From positions 2,527,501 to 2,591,500 of the forward strand of contig NZ_CP144212.1 of the NCBI RefSeq assembly GCF_041378895.1: a stretch of DNA of 64,000 nucleotides. The letters run 5' to 3'. The position numbers and the translations under genes are program-made. Position 1 is the first letter of the stretch; each line of letters starts with the position of its first letter. The stretch is from Dechloromonas sp. ZY10. GTDB taxonomy: Bacteria; Pseudomonadota; Gammaproteobacteria; Burkholderiales; Rhodocyclaceae. The notes below the pieces were generated by a model, which was not told where the DNA came from, made no database searches, and saw only the letters and a program-made list of their open reading frames with translations. Below are positions 17,697-28,498 of the stretch, piece after piece.

Positions 17697-18516
17697 CCGC
17701 GAGCAAGCCGCCGAGCAGCACAATCCCCCAGGAAACGTGCAGCCAGAGCAGAAATACCGGAAACGCGGCAAAAGCACCGTAAATACTCTTCAGCAAAGCC
17801 GAACTGACCAGATAGTACTCGAACACTTTCTGCATTCCGGCGAAGGCGAACGCCGCGAAAAATCCGCCCAGCAGCGCACGCCGTCGCGCTACTGCGGCAT
17901 TCGGCACGGCGTAGTAGAGGAAGGAAAAGAACAGCCCGAGCAGGAACAGCGAACTCCCCTTGAGCACCCAGTGCTCGGCCAGACCAAGATCGCCAAACCA
18001 GCCGAGCGAATTGCTGACGGCAAACGACACGGCCAAAGCCACCCCGCCCAGCAGCAAGGGCCAGACCAGCATCATCAGCAGATACAGACCCAGACGATCC
18101 AACCAGCGCCGCGGCTCAACCTGCCACAAATGATTGAAGGCCCGCTCGATGGTGTGCAGCAGCATGAAAGCGGTTACCGCCAGGACCCCCAGGCCAGCCC
18201 AAGTCAGCTGTCGCGCCTTGTCGGTAAAGCGCACCAGGCCGGCGACGATGGTTGCCGCTGCCCCGGGCGGGAGCAAGGTGTCCTTGAGCAAGGCATCAAG
18301 CTTGAGCAGCAAGGGATCGGCATAGGGAAAAAAGTGCGCCAGCGACAACACCACGGTCAGCAGCGGAACCATCGACAACAGCGTGGTAAAAGCCAACGCA
18401 GCACTGGTCTGGATCATGTTTTCGCCGAAAAAACGGCTGACAATCCAGCGCACAGGGTTTTCTCGGCCGGCACTGACGCGCGAAGGCGACGGGCGTTTGC
18501 GGCGGGTAGTCGGCAT
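17668..18516 (-). CDS. YihY/BrkB-family inner membrane protein
   Basis: A 282-residue protein with about six membrane helices. FFGENMIQTSAALAFTTLLS and VPLLTVVLSLAHFFP match the family N-terminal region, and YGAFAAFPVFLLWLHVSWGI the C-terminal region. The family was once annotated as ribonuclease BN, which is wrong; its function is not settled. I placed the start at ATG 18516, giving a short basic leader before the first helix. Only 21 bases separate this start codon from that of divergent wrbA. Its 3' end overlaps the convergent PilZ-like gene. Confidence 0.88.
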   Translation of the reverse strand: MPTTRRKRPSPSRVSAGRENPVRWIVSRFFGENMIQTSAALAFTTLLSMVPLLTVVLSLAHFFPYADPLLLKLDALLKDTLLPPGAAATIVAGLVRFTDKARQLTWAGLGVLAVTAFMLLHTIERAFNHLWQVEPRRWLDRLGLYLLMMLVWPLLLGGVALAVSFAVSNSLGWFGDLGLAEHWVLKGSSLFLLGLFFSFLYYAVPNAAVARRRALLGGFFAAFAFAGMQKVFEYYLVSSALLKSIYGAFAAFPVFLLWLHVSWGIVLLGGLLAATGSDRARR

Positions 18517-18523
18517 GGGGCCG

Positions 18524-18529
18524 TATAAT
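18524..18529 (+). promoter_or_regulatory. Perfect -10 hexamer directly in front of wrbA
   Basis: TATAAT occupies 18524-18529 and the wrbA ATG is at 18538. A start of transcription about seven bases after the hexamer would fall at or next to the ATG, leaving no room for a ribosome site. No clear -35 was seen. Confidence 0.5.
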
Positions 18530-18531
18530 AG

Positions 18532-19128
<597 letters not shown>

Positions 19129-19130
19129 CC

Positions 19131-19499
19131 GTGAATATTCCCCCCGCATCCGCCCCGCGCTGGCAACTGCTGGCCAGCGCCAGCCTGATCGCGCTGATTG
19201 CCCTTTGCCTGGCCTGGGAAGGCTGGCTGGCCCCGCTCCGTCCCGGCGGCTCGTGGCTGATCCTCAAGGGCTGCTTCCTGCTGCTGCCGTTGTTCGGCAT
19301 CCTGCGCGGCAAGCGCTACACCTACAAGTGGCTGTCGCTGTTCGTGCAGTTCTACCTGCTCGAAGGCCTGACCCGCGCCACCAGCGAACAAGGGGCAAGC
19401 CAATGGCTGGCCGTCGGCGAAACCCTGCTCGCCAGCCTGCTGTTCGCCGCCTGCATCCTCTACGTGCGCGCCACCCGCAACCCGCCGACCACAGCGTAA
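19131..19499 (+). CDS. DUF2069 inner membrane protein
   Basis: A 122-residue protein with four predicted membrane helices: LLASASLIALIALCLAW, WLILKGCFLLLPLFGIL with the following GKRYTYKWLSLFVQFY motif, and a C-terminal pair. GKRYTYKW and QFYLLEG are typical of DUF2069, which often follows wrbA in betaproteobacteria. Function unknown. It starts with GTG two bases after the wrbA stop and is probably cotranscribed with it. Confidence 0.85.
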   Translation: MNIPPASAPRWQLLASASLIALIALCLAWEGWLAPLRPGGSWLILKGCFLLLPLFGILRGKRYTYKWLSLFVQFYLLEGLTRATSEQGASQWLAVGETLLASLLFAACILYVRATRNPPTTA

Positions 19500-19516
19500 A
19501 TCCCGCCCCGACCATG

Positions 19517-19560
19517 AAAAAAGGCGGTTTTCACGGTCGACCGTGAAAACCGCCTTTTTT
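19517..19560. terminator. 44-base perfect palindrome, bidirectional terminator with repeated core
   Basis: Between the convergent DUF2069 gene and leuA. Outer arms AAAAAAGGCGG and CCGCCTTTTTT flank the repeated core TTTTCACGGTC/GACCGTGAAAA. All 44 bases are self-complementary. The T-run on either strand makes it a bidirectional intrinsic terminator. Confidence 0.9.
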
Positions 19561-19580
19561 GTGCGGCAAGCGCCTAGGGC

Positions 19581-21122
19581 TTATACGTCGCCCTGCGCCT
19601 TGACCTTGTCGCGACTGGAATGCAGCTTGTTCAGCGCATTCAGGTAGGAGCGTGCGGAGGCGATGACAATGTCGGTATCCGCCCCGTTGCCATTGACGAT
19701 GCGCTCACCCAGCGCCAGACGAGTCGTCACTTCGCCCTGAGCATCGGTTCCGGTGGTGATCGCGTTGACCGAGTAGAGCAGCAGTTCGGCACCGCTGCCG
19801 GCGATGCTTTCGATGGCCTTGAAGGTAGCATCGACCGGGCCACCACCGCCCGCTTCGCCCTTTTTCTCGACGCCGCCGACATTCAGGATCACCTTGGCAA
19901 ACGGCAGCTCACCGGTCTCGGAACAGACATGTGAATACACCAGCTTGTAGTACTCCTGGTCCGGCGTCACCACCTCGTCGGAGACCAGCGCATGCAGGTC
20001 TTCATCGAAGATTTCGTGTTTCTTGTCGGCAAGTTCCTTGAAGCGGGCAAAGGCGGCATTCAGGGTTTCGTCGCTATCGAGTTCGATCCCGAGCTCGGAC
20101 AGACGGGTCTTGAACGCATTGCGCCCGGAATGCTTGCCCAGCACCAGCTTGTTCTGAGTCCAGCCGACATCCTGGGCGCGCATGATTTCGTAGGTCTCGC
20201 GGTGCTTGAGCACGCCGTCCTGATGGATACCCGATTCGTGCGCGAAGGCATTGGCACCGACCACGGCCTTGTTCGGCTGCACCGGGTAGCCGGTGATTTG
20301 CGACACCAGTTTGGAGGCGGGAACGATCTGCGTCGTCTCGATCCGGGTTTCGACCGGAAAAACGTCGCTGCGCGTGCGCACTGCCATCACGATTTCTTCA
20401 AGCGAGGCATTGCCGGCGCGTTCGCCCAAGCCATTGATCGTGCATTCAACCTGCCTGGCGCCAGCCATCACCGCCGCCAGCGAGTTAGCTACCGCCAACC
20501 CGAGGTCGTTGTGGCAATGCACCGACCACACTACCTTGTCGGAATTGGGCACCCGCTCGATCAATTGGCGAATGGTATCGGCGTACTGCTGCGGAATGTT
20601 GTAGCCGACGGTATCGGGAACATTGATCGTGGTCGCGCCGGCCTTGATCACTTCCTCGAAAATGCGGCAGAGGAAATCAATCTCGGAACGCCCGGCGTCC
20701 TCGGCGGAAAATTCGATATCGCCGGTGTATTGCCGCGCCCAGCCGATCGACTTGACCGCCTGCTCGACCACTTGGTCCGGCGTCATCCGCAGCTTCTTTT
20801 CCATATGGATCGGCGAAGTTGCGATGAAGGTATGAATCCGCCCCGACTTGGCTGGCTTGATCGCCTCGCCGGCACGCCGGATGTCGTTTTCGTTGGCCCG
20901 TGCCAGCGAGCAGACGGTCGAATCCTTGATTGCCTGCGCGATCGAGTGGATCGAATCGAAATCACCAGGGGAAGCGGCGGCAAAGCCGGCCTCGATCACG
21001 TCGACCCGCATCTTTTCCAGCTGACGGGCGACACGAATCTTCTCTTCCTTGGTCATCGACGCGCCGGGGCTCTGCTCGCCGTCGCGCAAGGTGGTATCGA
21101 AAATGACAAGATGCTGTTTCAT
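19581..21122 (-). CDS. leuA: 2-isopropylmalate synthase
   Basis: A 513-residue enzyme of leucine synthesis that condenses 2-oxoisovalerate with acetyl-CoA. The catalytic barrel has [16 protein letters not shown], the metal-binding [14 protein letters not shown] and [13 protein letters not shown]. The C-terminal part (about 395-500) is the leucine-binding regulatory domain with [14 protein letters not shown]. Length is typical for the long LeuA type. It ends the ilvBHC-pssA-leuA series, 15 bases after pssA. Confidence 0.97.
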   Translation of the reverse strand: MKQHLVIFDTTLRDGEQSPGASMTKEEKIRVARQLEKMRVDVIEAGFAAASPGDFDSIHSIAQAIKDSTVCSLARANENDIRRAGEAIKPAKSGRIHTFIATSPIHMEKKLRMTPDQVVEQAVKSIGWARQYTGDIEFSAEDAGRSEIDFLCRIFEEVIKAGATTINVPDTVGYNIPQQYADTIRQLIERVPNSDKVVWSVHCHNDLGLAVANSLAAVMAGARQVECTINGLGERAGNASLEEIVMAVRTRSDVFPVETRIETTQIVPASKLVSQITGYPVQPNKAVVGANAFAHESGIHQDGVLKHRETYEIMRAQDVGWTQNKLVLGKHSGRNAFKTRLSELGIELDSDETLNAAFARFKELADKKHEIFDEDLHALVSDEVVTPDQEYYKLVYSHVCSETGELPFAKVILNVGGVEKKGEAGGGGPVDATFKAIESIAGSGAELLLYSVNAITTGTDAQGEVTTRLALGERIVNGNGADTDIVIASARSYLNALNKLHSSRDKVKAQGDV

Positions 21123-21137
21123 CGAAAACTCCGTAAA

Positions 21138-21890
21138 TCAGATTGCCTTGCGCTTGAACAGGCCAAGCGCGGCGAGGACGTAGCCGGACAGGCCGTAGAG
21201 CACGAAAAAGCCGAACAAGGCAATTTCCGGACTATAGGCAACCAGCGCAAAACCGAGGGCAATCGCGGCAATCACGAAGAACGGCACGCTCTTCTTCAGA
21301 TTGACGTCCTTGAAGCTGTAATAGCGGATATTGGAGACCATGGTCACGCCGGCAAAAATGGTCAGCACGCAGGCAATCCCGCGCACGTCGGCGCCGGCCA
21401 CCCCGGAAACGATCATCACCCAGACGAAACCAGCCACCAACGCCGCCGCCGCCGGAGACGGCAAGCCCTGGAAGAAGCGTTTGTCGACCACTTCCAGCGT
21501 GGTATTGAAGCGCGCCAGGCGCAAAGCCGCACCGGCACAGTAAATGAAGGCGGAAATCCAGCCCAGGCGGCCGAGATCCTGCAACGCCCATTCGTACATC
21601 ACCAGCGCCGGCGCCGCGCCAAAGCTAACCATGTCGGACAGGGAATCATATTCGGCGCCAAACGCCGATTGGGTATTGGTCAGCCGCGCAACGCGGCCAT
21701 CGAGACCATCGAGAACCATGGCGATGAAAATCGCCATCGCTGCCCGTTCAAAATCCCCCTGCATCGCCTGGACAATGGCGAAAAAGCCGGCAAACAACGC
21801 CGCCGTGGTAAACAGGTTGGGCAGCACGTAAATACCGCGCCGCTTGACTTCGGGATTGAACAGGGTCTTTCGGGGCTTGAGTTCAGTCAT
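21138..21890 (-). CDS. pssA: CDP-diacylglycerol-serine O-phosphatidyltransferase
   Basis: A 250-residue inner membrane enzyme that makes phosphatidylserine, precursor of phosphatidylethanolamine. The CDP-alcohol phosphatidyltransferase signature is DGLDGRVARLTN followed by FGAEYDSLSD, with eight or so membrane helices around it. The ATG at 21890 (MTELKPRKTLFNPEV) gives the usual cytoplasmic leader; the open frame to 21950 has no support. It sits between ilvC and leuA, as in many betaproteobacteria. Confidence 0.95.
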   Translation of the reverse strand: MTELKPRKTLFNPEVKRRGIYVLPNLFTTAALFAGFFAIVQAMQGDFERAAMAIFIAMVLDGLDGRVARLTNTQSAFGAEYDSLSDMVSFGAAPALVMYEWALQDLGRLGWISAFIYCAGAALRLARFNTTLEVVDKRFFQGLPSPAAAALVAGFVWVMIVSGVAGADVRGIACVLTIFAGVTMVSNIRYYSFKDVNLKKSVPFFVIAAIALGFALVAYSPEIALFGFFVLYGLSGYVLAALGLFKRKAI

Positions 21891-21957
21891 TGGCAAACAA
21901 TCCACGGGCAATCCGAAGAGGATACACCCGGACAGCGTCAAAATCCGCAAACAACAA

Positions 21958-21983
21958 GGGCGGTGCAGTTTCCCACACCGCCC
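21958..21983 (-). terminator. Hairpin downstream of ilvC
   Basis: GGGCGGTG (21958-21965) pairs with CACCGCCC (21976-21983) around a ten-base loop. On the minus strand it lies about 85 bases beyond the ilvC stop and before pssA, followed only by a weak T-rich stretch. It may attenuate rather than stop read-through into pssA-leuA. Nothing else is seen in the 177-base gap. Confidence 0.5.
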
Positions 21984-22067
21984 GAAGCGAAGACGAGGCT
22001 AGGCACAAGCGCCCGGACAATCCGTCAGTACGGCAAACGCCGCCTCGCCAAGCCAGTCAATGACCAA

Positions 22068-23601
<1,534 letters not shown>

Positions 23602-23619
23602 CGTCTTTTCCTTCCCCGC

Positions 23620-25320
23620 TTACAGGTCTTCAGCGAGGATCATTTCGGTCAGACCCTTGCCTGCCGCCACCATCGGGAAGACGTTGGCCGCCGGGTCGAT
23701 GATGAAGTCCATGAACACCAGGTCGTCCTTGTGTTCGGTAAATGCCTTGCGCAGGGCCGGTTCGACGTCTTCCGGACGCTCGATCTTCATCCCGACATGG
23801 CCGTAGGACTCGGCCAGCTTGACGAAGTCCGGCAGCGAAGTGACGTAGGACTGAGAATAGCGCTTGGAATAGAACATCTCCTGCCACTGGCGGACCATGC
23901 CCAGCATGCCGTTGTTCAGGTTGATGATCTTGACCGGCAGACCGTACTGCTTGCAGGTCGACAACTCCTGGATACACATCTGGATCGATGCTTCGCCAGT
24001 GATGCAAGCCACCGTCGCATCCGGGTTCGCCATCAGGACGCCCATGCCATACGGCAGACCGACGCCCATGGTGCCGAGACCGCCGGAATTGATCCAGCGG
24101 CGCGGCTGGTCGAACTTGTAGTACTGCGCAGCAAACATCTGATGCTGGCCGACGTCGGAAGTAACGAAGGCATTGCCGCCGGTCACTTCATAGAGTTTCT
24201 CGACCACGTACTGCGGCATGATGTGCTCGCTCTGGCGATAACGCAGCGAATTGCGACCACGCCAGTCTTCGATCTGCTTCCACCAATCAGGCAGTTCCGG
24301 ATCGGTCTTGCAGCCGCCGTCGAGCAACTTGAGAATTTCATCAAGGACATCAGCGACATTGCCGACGATCGGCACATCGACCTTGACCCGTTTGGAAATC
24401 GAGGAAGGATCGATGTCGATATGGATGACACGGCGCTTTTCCTGGCTGAAATGCTCCGGATTGCCGATCACGCGATCGTCGAAGCGGGCGCCGATCGCCA
24501 GCACCACGTCGGCGTAATGCATCGCCATGTTGGCTTCGAAGGTTCCGTGCATGCCGAGCATGCCAACAAACTGCCGGTCAGTGGCAGGGTAGCCACCGAG
24601 GCCCATCAGCGTGTTGGTCACCGGGAAATTCAGTTTGCGCGCCAGTTGGGTCAGCTTGTCGGCGGCATCGGAAAGAATCACACCGCCGCCAGTATAGATA
24701 ATCGGGCGCTTGGCTTCCTGCAGCAACTGGACGGCCTTCTTGATCTGTCCCAGATGCCCCTTGACCACCGGGTTGTAGGAGCGCATCTGGACAGCCTTGG
24801 GATATTCGAACTCGCACATCTGTGCGGTGATGTCCTTCGGGATATCGACCACTACCGGACCAGGACGACCGGTCGCCGCGATGTGGAAGGCCTTCTTGAT
24901 AGTAACAGCGAGATCCTTGACGTCCTTGACCAGGAAGTTGTGCTTGACACAGGGACGGGTGATCCCGACCGTATCGCACTCTTGGAAGGCATCCTGGCCG
25001 ATGTACTGGGTCGGCACCTGGCCGGTCAGCACCACCATCGGGATCGAATCGCAGTAAGCGGTCGCAATGCCGGTCACGGTATTGGTCACGCCGGGACCGG
25101 AGGTCACCAGCGCCACGCCAACCCGCTGCGAGGAGCGCGAGTAGGCATCCGCCGCATGCACGGCAGCCTGCTCGTGGCGAACCAGAATATGTTTGACCTG
25201 ATCCTGCTTGAAAAGGGCATCGTAAATGTGCAGCACGGACCCGCCCGGGTAACCGAACACACAATCAACCTTTTCTTCCTGCAAGCACCTGATTACAATT
25301 TCCGCACCGCTGATCATCAT
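23620..25320 (-). CDS. ilvB: Acetolactate synthase large (catalytic) subunit
   Basis: A 566-residue thiamine-diphosphate enzyme that makes acetolactate and acetohydroxybutyrate. The catalytic Glu lies in VRHEQAAVHAADAYSR, the FAD region in the middle (AIGARFDDRVIG), and the thiamine motif in GEASIQMCIQELSTCKQYGLP with NLNNGMLGMVRQWQ. Two ATG codons at 25320 and 25317 are possible starts. Preceded by a minus-strand promoter and divergent from the sigma factor gene. The symbol ilvI would serve equally well. Confidence 0.97.
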   Translation of the reverse strand: MMISGAEIVIRCLQEEKVDCVFGYPGGSVLHIYDALFKQDQVKHILVRHEQAAVHAADAYSRSSQRVGVALVTSGPGVTNTVTGIATAYCDSIPMVVLTGQVPTQYIGQDAFQECDTVGITRPCVKHNFLVKDVKDLAVTIKKAFHIAATGRPGPVVVDIPKDITAQMCEFEYPKAVQMRSYNPVVKGHLGQIKKAVQLLQEAKRPIIYTGGGVILSDAADKLTQLARKLNFPVTNTLMGLGGYPATDRQFVGMLGMHGTFEANMAMHYADVVLAIGARFDDRVIGNPEHFSQEKRRVIHIDIDPSSISKRVKVDVPIVGNVADVLDEILKLLDGGCKTDPELPDWWKQIEDWRGRNSLRYRQSEHIMPQYVVEKLYEVTGGNAFVTSDVGQHQMFAAQYYKFDQPRRWINSGGLGTMGVGLPYGMGVLMANPDATVACITGEASIQMCIQELSTCKQYGLPVKIINLNNGMLGMVRQWQEMFYSKRYSQSYVTSLPDFVKLAESYGHVGMKIERPEDVEPALRKAFTEHKDDLVFMDFIIDPAANVFPMVAAGKGLTEMILAEDL

Positions 25321-25357
25321 TGCTAGAGCCTAAAAGCTGTTACCCGAAAAGGGCATA

Positions 25358-25386
25358 ACCTTAATCGACCGACCAGTTCCGGTCAA
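25358..25386 (-). promoter_or_regulatory. Candidate promoter of ilvBHC
   Basis: On the minus strand TTGACC (25381-25386) and TAAGGT (25358-25363) are 17 bases apart, about 40 bases before ilvB. The -35 is near consensus and the -10 is moderate. No leader peptide rich in Ile, Val or Leu was seen. Confidence 0.5.
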
Positions 25387-25405
25387 GGTTTGCAGCATGT
25401 GCGTA

Positions 25406-25411
25406 TATAAT
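25406..25411 (+). promoter_or_regulatory. -10 hexamer of the sigma factor operon
   Basis: TATAAT at 25406-25411 lies 34 bases before the proposed CTG start at 25446. No convincing -35 is visible at the usual distance; a weak GTCAAG occurs near 25382. Confidence 0.45.
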
Positions 25412-25445
25412 CGGCTCGCGTTAAAGAAGAACGGAAGGCAAGACC

Positions 25446-26012
25446 CTGGCTGCACCCCATCAACTCTCAAGCTTCCTCGAATCGGTTGAACGCCGAGCCT
25501 TCAAGCAGGCGATGTTCGCCGTTCACGACGAGGAAGCCGCGCTGGACATCGTTCAGGACGCCATGCTGAAGCTTGCCGAAAAATACGGCGACCGCCCGGA
25601 AGAAGAGTTCCCCATGCTCTTTCAGCGCATCCTGCAGAACACCATCCGCGACTACTACCGACGGAGCAAGGTTCGCTCGATGTGGACCACGCTGCTGTCG
25701 GCGTTTTCCAAGGACGACGACGAGGATCACGACCCACTGGAAACCCTGGCCGCCGACGAAGACCAGAAAGGCGAGGCCAGAACCCCCGAAAGCAAGCTAC
25801 TGCAGGCGCAGACACTGAACCTGATCGAGGACGAAATAAAAAAATTGCCGGCACGTCAACGCGAAGCCTTCCTGATGCGTTACTGGGAGGACATGGACGT
25901 CGCTGAGACCGCAGCGGCGATGGGCTGCTCAGAAGGCAGCGTCAAGACCCACTGCTCGCGCGCCACCCACGCGCTCGCAGCCGCCCTGTCGGCGAAAGGT
26001 ATAGAGCTATGA
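25446..26012 (+). CDS. RNA polymerase sigma factor (ECF/sigma-70 family), probable CTG start
   Basis: A 188-residue sigma factor. Region 2 runs from about 20 to 80 (DEEAALDIVQDAMLKLAEKY, FQRILQNTIRDYYRRSKVRS) and region 4 from about 125 to 180 (LPARQREAFLMRYWEDMDVA, GCSEGSVKTHCSRATHAL), with an acidic linker. The first ATG at 25512 would cut off SFLESVERRAFKQA, which belongs to the start of region 2. Upstream and in frame is CTG 25446, with GGAAGG seven bases before it and a stop codon 27 bases further up. I therefore favour CTG, inferred from sequence only. It overlaps the next gene by four bases. Confidence 0.85.
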   Translation: MAAPHQLSSFLESVERRAFKQAMFAVHDEEAALDIVQDAMLKLAEKYGDRPEEEFPMLFQRILQNTIRDYYRRSKVRSMWTTLLSAFSKDDDEDHDPLETLAADEDQKGEARTPESKLLQAQTLNLIEDEIKKLPARQREAFLMRYWEDMDVAETAAAMGCSEGSVKTHCSRATHALAAALSAKGIEL

Positions 26013-26392
26013 AGGAAGAACGCTACGCACAACGGATTCGGCAAGCCCTGAATCACGGACTCAAGGACGTTTCCCCGGCCGCTTCGCGGCGGCTGGAGGC
26101 CGCCCGTCATCTGGCGCTGAGCAAGCAGAAGCAGACCGCCCCACAACTGGCGCTGAACACCGGCAACCGCCACACCGGCAGCAGTTGGCAGGAGGTTCCC
26201 TACGTGCGCCAACTCCTGGCGATTGTCGCCCTGCTGCTGGGCATGTGGATCTCTTTTTACTGGCACAGCGTGCAGTACGTCAGCGAAATCGAGGCCGTCG
26301 ATAGCGCCCTGCTCGCCGACGACCTGCCGCCCGAAGCTTTTCTCGACGAAGATTTCTTTTCATGGCTCACCGACGACTCCTCGGACGATTGA
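26009..26392 (+). CDS. DUF3619 family protein (possible anti-sigma partner)
   Basis: A 127-residue protein starting MKEERYAQRIRQALNHGLKD, with one membrane helix (QLLAIVALLLGMWISFYW, about 68-85) and a very acidic C terminus. It matches DUF3619, regularly found right after this type of sigma factor in betaproteobacteria. A cytoplasmic helical N terminus plus one membrane span is the layout of an anti-sigma factor, but that role is inference. The ATG overlaps the sigma factor stop (ATGA). Confidence 0.8.
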   Translation: MKEERYAQRIRQALNHGLKDVSPAASRRLEAARHLALSKQKQTAPQLALNTGNRHTGSSWQEVPYVRQLLAIVALLLGMWISFYWHSVQYVSEIEAVDSALLADDLPPEAFLDEDFFSWLTDDSSDD

Positions 26393-26880
26393 CCCTACTG
26401 GCGGCCCTCAGCCTGCCGGTTGCTGCCCAAGTACCAACCACGGCGGTAATTGGCACGCCCCCGCAACCCACCTGGGGCCAATTGAGCGCACAGCAAAAAG
26501 GGGTACTGGCCCCGCTGTCCCAGGACTGGGACAAGATGGAAAACATCCGACGGAAAAAATGGCTGGGAATCGCCGACCGCTACCCCAGCATGAAGCCGGA
26601 GGAACAGCAACGGATGCAGGAGCGGATGCGTGAATGGGCCGCTCTGACCCCCGAGCAGCGCGCGAAAGTGCGCGGAACCTACAAGGATTTCCAGCAACTA
26701 CCCGTCGAACAAAAGCAGGTTGTAAAGCAGAAATGGGAGGCTTACAACAGCCTGCCAAGCGAAGAGCGCCAGAAAATCCGCGAAAGCGGCAAATCGGCCA
26801 AGCTGCTCGCCCCACCGCCCGAAGCCCCGGCGCCGGAAAGCCCGGCCGAGCCCCCCCCAGCCGAAGCCGGACGTAATTGA
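26362..26880 (+). CDS. DUF3106 family exported protein
   Basis: A 172-residue protein with a signal peptide (MAHRRLLGRLTLLAALSLPV, then AAQ). The mature part has repeated motifs of the type W..L....R..... and LTPEQRAKVRGTYKDFQQLP, rich in Trp, Gln, Lys and Arg, typical of DUF3106. The C terminus is a Pro-Ala-Glu tail. Function unknown; the periplasmic location and the sigma/DUF3619 operon suggest a sensor or chaperone role, which is inference. It overlaps the previous gene by 31 bases in another frame. Confidence 0.8.
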   Translation: MAHRRLLGRLTLLAALSLPVAAQVPTTAVIGTPPQPTWGQLSAQQKGVLAPLSQDWDKMENIRRKKWLGIADRYPSMKPEEQQRMQERMREWAALTPEQRAKVRGTYKDFQQLPVEQKQVVKQKWEAYNSLPSEERQKIRESGKSAKLLAPPPEAPAPESPAEPPPAEAGRN

Positions 26881-27314
26881 TGCCGCCCTCCCCCCCCCTG
26901 CCCAGCGCCGGACTGGGGCGCCGCCTTGCCAGCCTGCTTTACGAGGGACTGGTCCTGTTTGCAGTATTGCTGATCGGTTTCTGGCTACCGCAAGCCCTGC
27001 TTCTCGGCAACGGCATCCAGTTCAGCGCCAGACAACTCTGGCTGCACGTATTCCTGCTATTGATGCTGTACTGCGTCTGGTTCTGGATCAACGGTGGCCA
27101 GACCCTGCCGATGAAGACCTGGCGCCTGCGTATCGTAAATGCCAATGGTGGCGCCATCCGTCCGACCCAGGCCTTGCTTCGCTACCTTGCCAGCTGGCCT
27201 TGCCTGCTACTTGGCGGCATCGGCATTCTCTGGGCCCTGATCGACAAGGACCGGCAATTCCTGCACGACCGGGTCGCCGGCACCCGCATCGTCCAGGAGC
27301 CCGCGAACACCTGA
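26880..27314 (+). CDS. RDD family membrane protein
   Basis: A 144-residue protein with three to four membrane helices. The RDD family pattern is seen in LGRRLASLLYEGLVL at the start, GGQTLPMKTWRLRIVNANGG in the middle and IDKDRQFLHDRVAGTRIV at the end. The family is thought to include small transporters, without a fixed substrate. The ATG at 26880 overlaps the DUF3106 stop as TGATG, so this is the fourth gene of the sigma operon. Confidence 0.85.
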   Translation: MPPSPPLPSAGLGRRLASLLYEGLVLFAVLLIGFWLPQALLLGNGIQFSARQLWLHVFLLLMLYCVWFWINGGQTLPMKTWRLRIVNANGGAIRPTQALLRYLASWPCLLLGGIGILWALIDKDRQFLHDRVAGTRIVQEPANT

Positions 27315-27347
27315 TCCAGCCGCCCTCCGGCCAAGGATTGATCCAGT

Positions 27348-27391
27348 AAAAAAGCCTGCTTTCACGGTCGACCGTAAAAGCAGGCTTTTTT
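27348..27391. terminator. Palindromic bidirectional terminator with repeated core
   Basis: Lies between the convergent RDD gene and lptG. Outer arms AAAAAAGCCTGC and GCAGGCTTTTTT enclose the core TTTCACGGTCGACCGTAAAA, which has one mismatched pair. T-runs on both strands make it a two-way terminator. Confidence 0.9.
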
Positions 27392-27412
27392 ACCACCACC
27401 TCTCTGTCGCTT

Positions 27413-28498
27413 TCAGCGGCGCTCAACCCACCACAGCATTCCGGCCGCGGCCAGCATGAACAGTGCCGACGGCGCAGCCGCACTGGCAAAAGGAGGCCAG
27501 GCGTTGATCACGCCGAGGTTGGAGAACAAGCCATTGAGCGCGTAGAAAACGATGCCCAGCATCACTCCGGCGAAAATCTTGAGGCTGACACCGCCGACAC
27601 GGTCATGCGAATAACCGAAGGGCAAGGCCAGCGCCACCATCACCAGCGCAGTCAGGGGATAAAGCAATTTTTTCCATAGCGCGATCTCGTAGCGTCCGGT
27701 TTTCTGCCGGTTCTCAGCCAGATGACGGGTATAGTTAACCAGCCCGAACAGCGACATCCGCTCCGGCGAGACCATCAACACCGACAGCAAATCCGGTGTC
27801 ACCGCCGATTGCCACCACTCACTTGCCGCCCTTTCGACCCGGGCCGACTCACCGGCCAACGCGGTGCGCACCACTTCATGCAACTGCCAGCCATGCTGCG
27901 CATCGTATTCGGCAGTCGCCGCGTCGGTCACCGACTGCAACGCATTTTCGGCGTCAAAACGATAAATCCGCACCTGCTCCAGGCGAGCATCCGGCGTTGC
28001 CGAACGAATATTGATAAAGCTTTTGCCATCCTTGACCCAGATGCCACTGCCAAAACCCTGCTGCGCAATCACCCGACTCAAGGCGCGCGCTTTCAACTCC
28101 TGCGCCACCCGCTCCGACCAGGGGACCAAGGCTTCGCCCACCAGCAAGGTCAGCAGCGCCAACAGCCCAGCCACTCGGAACAAGGTGAGCAACAAATCGC
28201 GGGTAGCCAACCCCGAGGCCCGCAACACGGTGATTTCCGAGTGGCGGGCGAGCGTGGACAGCGCATACAAGGTGCCGATCAGGGTAGCGATCGGAATCAG
28301 TTCATAAACCAAACCCGGCATGCTCAGGGAAACAAAAAGCAGTGCTTGCGCAACACCGTAGTCGGCCTTGCCGACATTACGCAGCTCATCGATGAAATCG
28401 AAAAAACCGAACAGGGCAAGAAAGGCCGCCAGCACCAGGCCGACCGCAGCCAGGACCTCGCGCATCAAATAGCGCTGATAGAGACCCAAACGCAACAT
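27413..28498 (-). CDS. lptG: LPS export ABC transporter permease LptG
   Basis: A 361-residue inner membrane subunit of the LptB2FG machine that extracts lipopolysaccharide for transport to the outer membrane. It starts MLRLGLYQRYLMREVLAAV, has two N-terminal plus four further membrane helices and a periplasmic jellyroll between them; LARHSEITVLRASGL is the coupling helix that contacts LptB. The ATG overlaps the lptF stop (TGATG). The open frame continues to 28783 inside lptF and is not the start. Confidence 0.95.
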   Translation of the reverse strand: MLRLGLYQRYLMREVLAAVGLVLAAFLALFGFFDFIDELRNVGKADYGVAQALLFVSLSMPGLVYELIPIATLIGTLYALSTLARHSEITVLRASGLATRDLLLTLFRVAGLLALLTLLVGEALVPWSERVAQELKARALSRVIAQQGFGSGIWVKDGKSFINIRSATPDARLEQVRIYRFDAENALQSVTDAATAEYDAQHGWQLHEVVRTALAGESARVERAASEWWQSAVTPDLLSVLMVSPERMSLFGLVNYTRHLAENRQKTGRYEIALWKKLLYPLTALVMVALALPFGYSHDRVGGVSLKIFAGVMLGIVFYALNGLFSNLGVINAWPPFASAAAPSALFMLAAAGMLWWVERR

